The notes under the pieces: model-generated
The model's database searches: none
What the model was told of the DNA's origin: nothing
The model's input: the letters and a program-made list of their open reading frames with translations, nothing else
Shown here: piece after piece, positions 1 to 5,850 of the stretch
Layout: each line of letters starts with the position of its first letter
Numbering within the stretch: the stretch's first letter is position 1
DNA from: Rubrivivax sp.
GTDB lineage: Bacteria; Pseudomonadota; Gammaproteobacteria; Burkholderiales; Burkholderiaceae
NCBI GenBank assembly: GCA_004211235.1
Contig: SEEY01000113.1
Coordinates: 1-9,175, forward strand
Direction: 5' to 3'
Length of the DNA stretch: 9,175 bases
Position numbers and translations under genes: made by a program

Positions 1-1488
1 GCGCACCGCGGTGCGGATCTGCGCCGGCGTCAGCCCCGGGCGCTCGGCGAGCTTGGCGATGAAGGCCTCGCTGACGGCCACCTCGCCCAGCGATCGGGCC
101 ACCAGGCCACGGCGGGCGCCGGGCGGCGGCGACTTCAGTTCCAGGTGGTACTGGAAGCGGCGCCGGAAGGCCGGATCGATCTGCTCGATGCGGTTGGTGA
201 CCCAGATGACCGGCACGGGATTCGTCTCCAGGATCTGGTTGACCCAGGCCTTGCCGCTGACCGAGTTGCCCACGCCGCCCTCGCCGCTGGCGTCCAGCCG
301 GCTGAGCAGCGAGGCCGTGTCGCTGGACAGCGGCGGGAACACGTCTTCCACCTCGTCGAACAGCAGCGCGACATTGGCGCTGGCCTTCAGGAAGACCTGG
401 CTGATCTGCAGGGAGCGGTAGCGGTCGCGCCCGGAGAGGGAATTGCCGTCGCGATCGGCGTACTCGACCTCGTACAGGTCCAGCCCCGCCGCCGCGGCGG
501 CCACCTTGGCCAGCTCGGTCTTGCCGGTTCCCGGCGGGCCGTAGAGCAGCACGTTGACGCCGGTGGCGTGCGTCGCGACAGCGCGGCGCAGCAGGCCCTG
601 CAGCAGGCCGAGGTCGTCGGCGACGAACTGGAAATCGGCCGGCGCCAGCGTGCTGTGCGTGGCCGGCCGCGTGAACACGGCCATCAGATCGTGAGGCCCT
701 TGGTATTCGCGCATCAGCACCGGCGGCAGCTGATCGCTGACCTTCATCAGGTCGGCCAGGTCGGTGATGTTGTGCTCGGAGATCAGGTTCTCGACCATGC
801 CGATGCGTTCCAGGCGCGAGCCTGCGCGCAGCGCTTCGGCCACCTCGCGCTCGTCCACGCCGGCCACCGCCGCGATGGCGGCGAAGGCCTCCTGCGCCGT
901 GTTGACCTTGAACTCCACCAGCGCGCCGCGCAGTTCGCGCTGGTATCGCGCCAGCGTGCCGTAGAGCAGGATGGCGCGCTCGGCCGGGTTCAGCTGCAGC
1001 AGCGCGCCGAGCGAGGCGATGTTCTTCTCGACGAGCGTCGATTCGCGCTTGAGCTGCCGCTCCAGGTGCTCGCAGGTGGTGGCGAGCAGCGCCATCATGT
1101 CCTTGGGCGCGTCCTTGACGTATTCGTCAAGGTAGAAAAACAGCGTGCCCTCGGAGAACGGCCCGGTCCACTGGCCGAAACGGTCGAGGAAGGCCTCGTC
1201 GCCGAGCGCCTCGTGCCCGCGCCAGAGTTCGTTGCCGGCGCAGCGCTGCGCGAGGTAGATGCGCAGACGCTGCAGCACGCGCGTCGGCCAGACGAGATGG
1301 CGGCCGGTGAAGGACAGCAGGCCGTTGAAATCGCGCCGCAGGTTGAAGCGGCCGGCGTGCCTGACGGTGAGCGTCAGCACGAACTGCGAGCACATGCGAT
1401 CCAGCACGGGGGCACTGTCAAGGCCGGGCGAGGGCAGCACGCGGACGGGCGTCCGGGAGGCTGTCTCAGCGGCGACTCGCTTCACCAT
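1..1488 (-). CDS. AAA+ family ATPase, C-terminus beyond window edge
   Basis: An open frame of 496 codons runs off the left edge without a stop. It encodes a single visible AAA+ ATPase module behind a roughly 300-residue N-terminal region that I do not recognise. Walker A GPPGTGKT is at residues 317-324, Walker B LLFDE at 375-379, a sensor-1 type segment VIWVTN at 427-432, and an arginine-finger-like AFRRRF at 440-445, so the ATPase core looks intact. The start is ATG at 1488, chosen because AAGGAG lies 8 nt upstream (1497-1502). An in-frame ATG at 1533 would add 15 residues but has no clear ribosome site. No signal peptide or membrane segment is obvious, so it is probably cytoplasmic. AAA+ proteins use ATP hydrolysis to remodel proteins or complexes; the substrate cannot be told here. 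It follows the DUF3567 gene on the same strand after 95 bp. The ATPase call is firm; the biological role is unknown. Confidence 0.9.
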   Translation of the reverse strand, partial: MVKRVAAETASRTPVRVLPSPGLDSAPVLDRMCSQFVLTLTVRHAGRFNLRRDFNGLLSFTGRHLVWPTRVLQRLRIYLAQRCAGNELWRGHEALGDEAFLDRFGQWTGPFSEGTLFFYLDEYVKDAPKDMMALLATTCEHLERQLKRESTLVEKNIASLGALLQLNPAERAILLYGTLARYQRELRGALVEFKVNTAQEAFAAIAAVAGVDEREVAEALRAGSRLERIGMVENLISEHNITDLADLMKVSDQLPPVLMREYQGPHDLMAVFTRPATHSTLAPADFQFVADDLGLLQGLLRRAVATHATGVNVLLYGPPGTGKTELAKVAAAAAGLDLYEVEYADRDGNSLSGRDRYRSLQISQVFLKASANVALLFDEVEDVFPPLSSDTASLLSRLDASGEGGVGNSVSGKAWVNQILETNPVPVIWVTNRIEQIDPAFRRRFQYHLELKSPPPGARRGLVARSLGEVAVSEAFIAKLAERPGLTPAQIRTAVR

Positions 1489-1547
1489 TCGATGGGCTCC
1501 TTGCGCAGCCGGCAAGGGCCGGCGCGGTCCCATCTTGTATCAGGCTC

Positions 1548-1575
1548 GGGGCCAGATCAACGTCAGATCGGCCCC
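1548..1575. repeat. Imperfect palindrome (hairpin) between DUF3567 and AAA+ genes
   Basis: GGGGCC (1548-1553) pairs with GGCCCC (1570-1575), and GATC (1555-1558) pairs with GATC (1566-1569), with one bulged A at 1554 and a 7-nt loop. CAGATC also occurs as a direct repeat inside it (1553-1558 and 1564-1569). It starts 8 nt beyond the DUF3567 stop, the right place for a terminator, but no T-run follows on either strand. The shape and the GGGGcCAGATC core resemble REP-type palindromes associated with RAYT transposases in Proteobacteria; that is an inference from memory of such motifs. It may be a terminator, a REP-like element, or both. Confidence 0.55.
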
Positions 1576-1583
1576 CTAAACGT

Positions 1584-1865
1584 TCAGTGCATCACGACCG
1601 GCTGTTGACCCATGACGGCGTAGCACTCGATGAAAGCGTCGAGTTCATCCTCCGACGGCTCGCCATCGTCGATGAGGGCCTGGACGCCCTGCTGGAAGGA
1701 TTCGGCCAGTGCGCCCTCGATGAAGATTTCCTTGCGCGCGAACTTGTCGACGATCTCGAAACCGCCCCGGTTGATCTGGGGGCCTGCCTCGACGGCCTGC
1801 GGCACGTCGGTGGGCACGTCGAACTGGACGACGATGAAGCTGTCGGAGTTGTAGAGCATGTGCAT
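1584..1865 (-). CDS. DUF3567 family protein
   Basis: This 93-residue acidic protein begins MHMLYNSDSF and continues with IVVQFDVP, the recognisable N-terminus of DUF3567, a small family known almost only from betaproteobacteria and without an assigned function. No signal peptide, membrane segment or metal-binding motif is visible. The middle contains the segment GGFEIVDKFARKEIFIEG (residues 34-51), and the acidic stretch DDGEPSEDELDAF (66-78) suggests a surface helix near the C-terminus. The start ATG at 1865 is supported by GAGGAG 6 nt upstream (1872-1877); a second ATG two codons later is less well placed. The gene stands between two palindromic intergenic structures and precedes the AAA+ ATPase gene on the same strand. 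Whether the two are co-transcribed depends on whether the 1548-1575 hairpin terminates. The family call is confident; the function is unknown. Confidence 0.9.
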   Translation of the reverse strand: MHMLYNSDSFIVVQFDVPTDVPQAVEAGPQINRGGFEIVDKFARKEIFIEGALAESFQQGVQALIDDGEPSEDELDAFIECYAVMGQQPVVMH

Positions 1866-1893
1866 GGAGTTCTCCTCATGGCTTCAACTGCGG

Positions 1894-1973
1894 GTAGGGC
1901 CGAAGGTTTCAAGCCCCGTTCGGTTCAGATACTGGCAGAACGGGGTTCAGATCAGGTCATCCGAAAGCCCTAC
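1894..1973. repeat. Nested inverted repeat between DUF3108 and DUF3567 genes
   Basis: An inner perfect 8-bp stem CCCCGTTC (1914-1921) / GAACGGGG (1938-1945) encloses a 16-nt loop. Outside it, TTTC (1907-1910) can pair with GAAA (1963-1966), and a perfect 7-bp stem GTAGGGC (1894-1900) / GCCCTAC (1967-1973) closes the structure. A 9-bp direct repeat GGTTCAGAT occurs at 1922-1930 and 1944-1952. The element lies downstream of the DUF3108 stop and upstream of the DUF3567 start, filling most of the 123-bp gap. It could terminate the DUF3108 transcript, act in the DUF3567 leader or promoter, or be a REP/MITE-like remnant. No T-run follows the stems. Confidence 0.5.
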
Positions 1974-1988
1974 AACGTGTAGGAAGCG

Positions 1989-2918
1989 TCAGGAGTTCAC
2001 GTCGGCCAGACGGATCTCGTAACCCTTCGTCTCTGGGTCGCCATGGCGCAATCGCACGGGCCACCAGCCCCGCGCGGGGTCCAGCCAGAGCTCGATGCCG
2101 GGGTCGTAGGGGCCGAGGGATTCACGGCGCAGATGCAGCATGCCGGCGTCGTCAGGCGCCGCATCGACGGCCTCGAACACCCATTCGCGCAAGTCCCCGC
2201 GCAGCCCGGCCACCCACACGCGCCAACGTCCTCCGGGCGAGGCGATTTCGGGATTCGAGGCCTGCACCATCGCCGCCAGTTGCAGCCACCACGACAGGCG
2301 GTCCTGGGCCGCGTCGGGCAGCTCATGCCGGGCCGGGCTCGCCGAGAAGCTGACGCGCCGGCCTTCGCTGTCGAAATTGATCGCCTGGCGGTCCTGGCCG
2401 CCCCGCTGCAGCGCGAAGCGTTCGGGCGCCAGGCCCGCGGCGCCGGTGCGGCCCAGGCTTTCCCAGCCTGGGAGGTCCCGGCCGTCGATGCGTTTGCTCA
2501 GGCGCAGGCGGTAGCGGCCGTCGGGCTGGGGCTGCCAGTCGAGCAGCGCCTCACCGTCCTGGCCCGCCTGGCGCAGGCGGAAGCGCCAGGCCGCCGGGCC
2601 AGCCAGGCGCAGCAGCGGTGCCTCGTTCGCGTGGACGACGGCCCCTGCGGCCCGCGAAGCCGCAGGGGTGCGGGGCCCGGGCGACGCCGTCCGCAGCGAC
2701 GGAGGTGCGAGCGGGCGCGGGTCGGGCACCGCGACCGCCAGCACGGGCACGGGCACGGGCAAGGGCAGGGGCACGACGTTGACCGCCCGCGCCGGCAGCG
2801 CCGCCGGCTGCGGAGCGCGCTCTCCACCCAGCAGCGCGGCATGCACGAGCACGCTGGCCGCCAGCGCCAGCAGGGCGGCGCGGGGCGGCTTGGCGAGTGA
2901 GGGAGGCGCGGCGCGCAT
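1989..2918 (-). CDS. DUF3108 domain protein with TonB-like N-terminus
   Basis: This 309-residue protein has a hydrophobic segment at about residues 14-31 (AALLALAASVLVHAALLG) after a short basic N-terminus, then a Pro/Val-rich stretch (residues 48-59) and a Pro/Ala linker to about residue 95. The remainder (about 105-305) matches the DUF3108 pattern: WRFRLRQ near 111, INFDSEGRRVSFSA near 180-193, DRLSWWLQLAAMVQA at 206-220, and PYDPGIELWLDPARGWWPVRL at 270-290 (given here in part as key residues PYDPGIELW and WWPVRL). The domain is probably periplasmic with the N-terminal helix as inner-membrane anchor. Its function is not known; related proteins occur in Burkholderiales. The start at 2918 has no strong ribosome site. 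The gene diverges from the FAH-like gene with only 44 bp between start codons. An anchor followed by a proline-rich spacer resembles TonB architecture, but the C-terminal domain is not TonB. Confidence 0.85.
   Translation of the reverse strand: MRAAPPSLAKPPRAALLALAASVLVHAALLGGERAPQPAALPARAVNVVPLPLPVPVPVLAVAVPDPRPLAPPSLRTASPGPRTPAASRAAGAVVHANEAPLLRLAGPAAWRFRLRQAGQDGEALLDWQPQPDGRYRLRLSKRIDGRDLPGWESLGRTGAAGLAPERFALQRGGQDRQAINFDSEGRRVSFSASPARHELPDAAQDRLSWWLQLAAMVQASNPEIASPGGRWRVWVAGLRGDLREWVFEAVDAAPDDAGMLHLRRESLGPYDPGIELWLDPARGWWPVRLRHGDPETKGYEIRLADVNS
2741..2774. repeat. Hexanucleotide tandem repeat coding for Pro/Val
   Basis: The plus strand reads as near-perfect copies of CGGGCA / GGGCAC. On the coding (minus) strand this gives alternating Pro-Val/Pro-Leu codons at residues 48-59 of the DUF3108 protein. 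Because the unit is 6 bp, slippage would change linker length by two residues without a frameshift. Confidence 0.7.
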
Positions 2919-2962
2919 CGCACAATGCTGCCACCTTCCCCCGCGCTTTCCGAACCCTGCCC

Positions 2963-3736
2963 ATGAAACTCGCCAGTTACGCCGACGGATCGCGCGACGG
3001 CCACCTCGTCGTCGTGTCGCGCGACCTGACCCAGGCCCACTACGCCACCGGCATCGCCACGCGTCTGCAGCAGGTGCTGGACGACTGGGGCTTCATCTCG
3101 CCCCAGCTGGAAGACCTGGCCGTGCAGCTGAACCACGGCAAGCTGCGCCACGCCTTCAATTTCGAACCCGACAAATGCGTCGCGCCGCTGCCGCGCGCCT
3201 ACGGCTGGGCGGTCGTCGATGCCGAAGGCGGCGTGCGGCGTGAGGCGGGCAGCTTCTCGCCGCCGCACCAGCCTTTGCGGGCGCCGGCAGTGGGCGAGGT
3301 GGTGCTGGCGGGCATCACCGGCGACCTGGCCGCCGCCAGCGACGCCGCCGCGGCGCTGGACGCGCTGCGCCTGCTGAGCTTTGCCGTCGACTGGCGCATC
3401 GACGGCGAGCTGATCGCCACGCAGGCCGCGCCGCTGGCAGTGACGCCGGATGAACTCGGCGACGCCTGGACCGCCGGCCGCCTGCAGGCGCACCTGCACG
3501 CGCTGCACAACGGCAGCAAGCAGGCGCCACGCGAAGTGACGGCCACCCCCGGCAACGCCCTGGCCCGCCTGGCCCGGCTGCGCGCACTGCGTGCCGGCCA
3601 GGTCGCAGGCGCGGCCCTCGGCGCGCTCGACCTGAGCCTCGTTCCGGGCGACAGCCTGCACCTGGACCTCAAGACCGCCGCAGGAGCCAGCCTGTTCGGC
3701 GCCATCGACCTCGACATCGCCCCCGACGCCCCATGA
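2963..3736 (+). CDS. Fumarylacetoacetate hydrolase-like protein, shortened, likely catalytically inactive
   Basis: The 257-residue product starts MKLASYADGSRDGHLVVVSR and continues YATGIATRLQQVLDDW (28-43), then APLPRAYGWA (74-83), which is the standard N-terminal domain of bacterial FAH-family proteins of roughly 325-335 residues. Later landmarks also survive: TGD at 119-121, AVTPDELGDAW at 159-169, and SLFGAIDLDI at 243-252. In between, the segments that carry catalysis in the family are missing or altered. The His-bearing INHVELVRKARG-type segment is absent, the E-x-E metal pair is reduced to a single Glu (GEV at 111-113), the FFQSKPA-type lysine segment is gone, and the GSGTVSN-type loop is replaced by VAGAALGALDLS. 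The frame has no stops or shifts. The start at 2963 is chosen by homology; the frame is open further upstream. No strong ribosome site is seen. Its stop overlaps the next gene's start (ATGA). The comparison is from memory of the family; inactivity is inferred. Confidence 0.82.
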   Translation: MKLASYADGSRDGHLVVVSRDLTQAHYATGIATRLQQVLDDWGFISPQLEDLAVQLNHGKLRHAFNFEPDKCVAPLPRAYGWAVVDAEGGVRREAGSFSPPHQPLRAPAVGEVVLAGITGDLAAASDAAAALDALRLLSFAVDWRIDGELIATQAAPLAVTPDELGDAWTAGRLQAHLHALHNGSKQAPREVTATPGNALARLARLRALRAGQVAGAALGALDLSLVPGDSLHLDLKTAAGASLFGAIDLDIAPDAP

Positions 3737-4674
3737 CTCCCCAGTCCATCATCATCGACACCGACCCGGGCCAGGACGACGCCATCGCCTTGCTGCTGGC
3801 CGCGGCCAGCCCGGAGCTGGAGCTGCTCGGCGTGACGGCCGTCGCGGGCAACGTGCCGCTGGCGCTGACCGCGCTGAATGCGCGCAAGGTGATGGCGCTG
3901 GCCGGCCGCAGCGACGTGCCGGTCTGCGCCGGGGCCGACCGGCCCCTGGACGTGCCCCTCGTCACCGCCGAGCATGTGCACGGCGACAACGGGCTGAACG
4001 GCGTCGATCTGCCGGAGCCGGCCGTGCCGCTGGACCCGCGCCACGCGGTCGATTTCATCGTCCAGACGCTGCGCGAACGCGACGCCGGCACGGTGACGCT
4101 GTGCCCGCTCGGCCCGCTGACCAACAGCGCGCTGGCGCTGCGCCAGGCGCCCGACATCGCGCCCCGCATCCGCCGCATCGTGCTGATGGGCGGCGGCTTC
4201 TTCGAAGGCGGCAACATCACGCCGGCGGCCGAGTTCAACATCTACGTCGACCCGAGGGCCGCCCATGAGGTGTTCACCAGCGGCGTGCCGATCACGATGG
4301 CGCCTTTGGACGTCACGCACGAAGCGCTGACGACGGCCGTGCGCATCGACGCCATCCGGCGCCTCGGCAACCGGGCCGGCCTGGCCGTGGCCGCCTGGAT
4401 GGAGTTCTTCGAGCGCTACGACGAAGAAAAGTACGGCCAGGACGGCGGCCCGCTGCACGACCCCTGCGTCATCGCCTGGCTGTTGCGGCCCGAACTCTTC
4501 ACCGGCCGCGACTGCAACGTGCAGATCGAGACGGCAAGCCCGCTGACGCGCGGCATGACCGTGGTCGATTGGTGGGGCGTCACCGGTGGGGCCGCCAACG
4601 CGCACGTGCTGCGCCATGTCGACTCGGACGGCTTCTTCGCCTTGCTGACGGAGCGACTCGCGCGGCTGGCTTGA
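3733..4674 (+). CDS. Inosine-uridine preferring nucleoside hydrolase family protein
   Basis: This 313-residue protein of normal family length would hydrolyse the N-glycosidic bond of ribonucleosides to base plus ribose, in purine or pyrimidine salvage, in the cytoplasm. The signature DTDPGQDDA is at residues 9-17 (Ca2+ and ribose-binding aspartates). Other family landmarks are EHVHGDNG at 80-87, LGPLTN at 126-131, VLMGGG at 150-155, AEFNIYVDP at 166-174 and LHDPC at 241-245, with the catalytic-type His at 242 and the metal Asp at 243. All expected active-site residues are present. The closest known relatives would be IunH/RihA-type enzymes; exact substrate preference cannot be read from sequence. 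The ATG overlaps the FAH-like stop in an ATGA (3733-3736) and has no own Shine-Dalgarno, which points to translational coupling. A GC hairpin follows 12 nt after the stop. Confidence 0.95.
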   Translation: MTPQSIIIDTDPGQDDAIALLLAAASPELELLGVTAVAGNVPLALTALNARKVMALAGRSDVPVCAGADRPLDVPLVTAEHVHGDNGLNGVDLPEPAVPLDPRHAVDFIVQTLRERDAGTVTLCPLGPLTNSALALRQAPDIAPRIRRIVLMGGGFFEGGNITPAAEFNIYVDPRAAHEVFTSGVPITMAPLDVTHEALTTAVRIDAIRRLGNRAGLAVAAWMEFFERYDEEKYGQDGGPLHDPCVIAWLLRPELFTGRDCNVQIETASPLTRGMTVVDWWGVTGGAANAHVLRHVDSDGFFALLTERLARLA

Positions 4675-4686
4675 GCAGCGTCGTGC

Positions 4687-4708
4687 GCCCGCGGCGTCGC
4701 CGGCGGGC
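4687..4708 (+). terminator. GC-rich hairpin after nucleoside hydrolase gene, possible terminator
   Basis: GCCCGC (4687-4692) pairs with GCGGGC (4703-4708) and GGC (4693-4695) with GCC (4699-4701), with a 3-nt loop and one bulged G. The nine-pair stem begins 12 nt after the nucleoside hydrolase stop and precedes the candidate promoter of the next gene. It is followed by AAACCCC rather than a T-run, so it is not a textbook intrinsic terminator. Confidence 0.45.
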
Positions 4709-4717
4709 AAACCCCGG

Positions 4718-4746
4718 TCGACAGGGTCCACGTCAAATGTGAATAT
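4718..4746 (+). promoter_or_regulatory. Candidate sigma70-type promoter for the diguanylate cyclase gene
   Basis: TCGACA (4718-4723, five of six to TTGACA) is followed after 17 nt by GAATAT (4741-4746), preceded by TG at 4738-4739 in the extended -10 position. The -10 match is weak. It stands about 80 bp before the preferred GTG start and just after the hairpin, and is a local AT-rich patch in GC-rich DNA. This is inferred from pattern only. Confidence 0.3.
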
Positions 4747-4826
4747 TCGCGCCACAGGGGTTACCCGCGGGGCGCTTGCGCCGGGCGGAGAAACGTTCAG
4801 AAGCGATGTTGGGGCAGGAGAGCCGG

Positions 4827-5819
4827 GTGCCGAGCCGAGAAAAACTGCTGGAGGTGATTGCCATCCAGACCGAAGTGGCCCGGTTGGGGTTGGACCTCGG
4901 CGGGTTGATGAATGTCGTGGTGCAGCGCATCCCCGGCCTGGTGGGCGCCGATGGCGGCGTCGTCGAGCTGGCCGAGGGCGAAGACATGGTCTACCGCGCT
5001 GCAGCGGGCATGGCGGGCCACAGCCTGGGCCTGCGCCTCGCACGCGGCTCCAGCCTGTCGGGCCTGTGCGTGCGCGAAGGCCGCACGTTGCGCTGCGACG
5101 ACGCGCTGGCCGACCCCCGCGCCGACCGCGTCGCCTGCGAAAGGTTGGGCCTGCGCTCCATGGTGGTGGTGCCCCTGCGCCACGGCGGAGAAATCGTCGG
5201 CGTCGTGAAGGCGATGTCCCGCAGCGTGGCTCATTTCGGTGACCCCCAGGTGGCGCTGCTCGAACTGCTGTCGGACTCCGTCGGCGCGGCCATGCACTTT
5301 GCGACGCGCTATGCGCCGCACGAGCTCTTCCACAAGGCAACGCACGACGGCCTGACCGACCTGCCGAACCGCTCGCTGTTCCTGGACCGCCTGCGTTCGT
5401 CGCTCGGGCAAGCCGTGCGCGATGGCATGCCATTGGCCGTGCTGATGCTCGACATGAACGGCCTGAAGCCCATCAACGACCACCACGGCCATCGTGCCGG
5501 CGACGCGGCGCTGCTCGAGTTCTCGCGCCGGCTGAGCGCCGGGGTGCGCCAGTCCGACACCGCGGCGCGCCTGGGCGGCGACGAGTTCGGCGTGCTGCTG
5601 CGCCCGCTGGCGCCGGAAGGCGGCCTGGAGGCGACGTTGAACCGCCTGGCCCAGCAGCTCAACGGCGGTTTCGAGTTCGAAGGCCGGCTGCTGCAGGTCG
5701 GCGCCAGTGTCGGCGCGGCCTGCTTCCCCGAGGACGGCGCCGACGTCGCCCGCCTCGTCGAGCTGGCGGACGAGCGCATGTACCGCCACAAGCGCGCGCT
5801 GCAGCACGCCGTGGCCTGA
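4827..5819 (+). CDS. GAF-GGDEF diguanylate cyclase
   Basis: The product makes the second messenger c-di-GMP from two GTP. With the GTG start it has 330 residues: an N-terminal GAF-type sensor domain (about 13-158, unknown ligand) and a C-terminal GGDEF domain (about 170-323). The latter opens with ATHDGLTDLPNR and carries DMNGLKPIND at 209-218, GHRAGD, and an intact GGDEF at 250-254, so it should be active. An RxxD inhibitory site (RQSD, 241-244) lies exactly five residues before GGDEF, predicting product feedback inhibition. No membrane segment or EAL domain is present, so it is a soluble cyclase. Start choice: GTG 4827 has AGGAG 6 nt upstream (4816-4820); ATG 4806 (7 codons earlier) and TTG 4776 are in-frame alternatives with poorer spacing. 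A hairpin and candidate promoter lie upstream. The DUF4197 gene follows after 31 bp. Confidence 0.93.
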   Translation: MPSREKLLEVIAIQTEVARLGLDLGGLMNVVVQRIPGLVGADGGVVELAEGEDMVYRAAAGMAGHSLGLRLARGSSLSGLCVREGRTLRCDDALADPRADRVACERLGLRSMVVVPLRHGGEIVGVVKAMSRSVAHFGDPQVALLELLSDSVGAAMHFATRYAPHELFHKATHDGLTDLPNRSLFLDRLRSSLGQAVRDGMPLAVLMLDMNGLKPINDHHGHRAGDAALLEFSRRLSAGVRQSDTAARLGGDEFGVLLRPLAPEGGLEATLNRLAQQLNGGFEFEGRLLQVGASVGAACFPEDGADVARLVELADERMYRHKRALQHAVA

Positions 5820-5850
5820 GGCAAGATCGGCGCTCTCACCGGAGCCCGCC

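Noticed and set aside
145..1608. Plus-strand open frame of 487 codons
   Set aside because: It is antisense to the AAA+ gene, whose frame has Walker A, Walker B and a good ribosome site. The antisense product is Arg/Gln/His/Val-rich without domain features, as expected for a shadow frame in GC-rich DNA.
2897..2962. N-terminal extension of the FAH-like gene
   Set aside because: The extension would overlap the divergent DUF3108 start and is unlike the family, which begins MKLASY.
2498..3661. Minus-strand open frame of 387 codons
   Set aside because: It overlaps the DUF3108 gene in another frame and is antisense to the FAH-like gene; it has no family features.
3199..5433. Minus-strand open frame of 744 codons
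   Set aside because: It lies antisense to the FAH-like, nucleoside hydrolase and cyclase genes. The composition is Arg/Ala/Gly/Pro-rich with no recognisable domain, caused by high third-position GC of the real genes.
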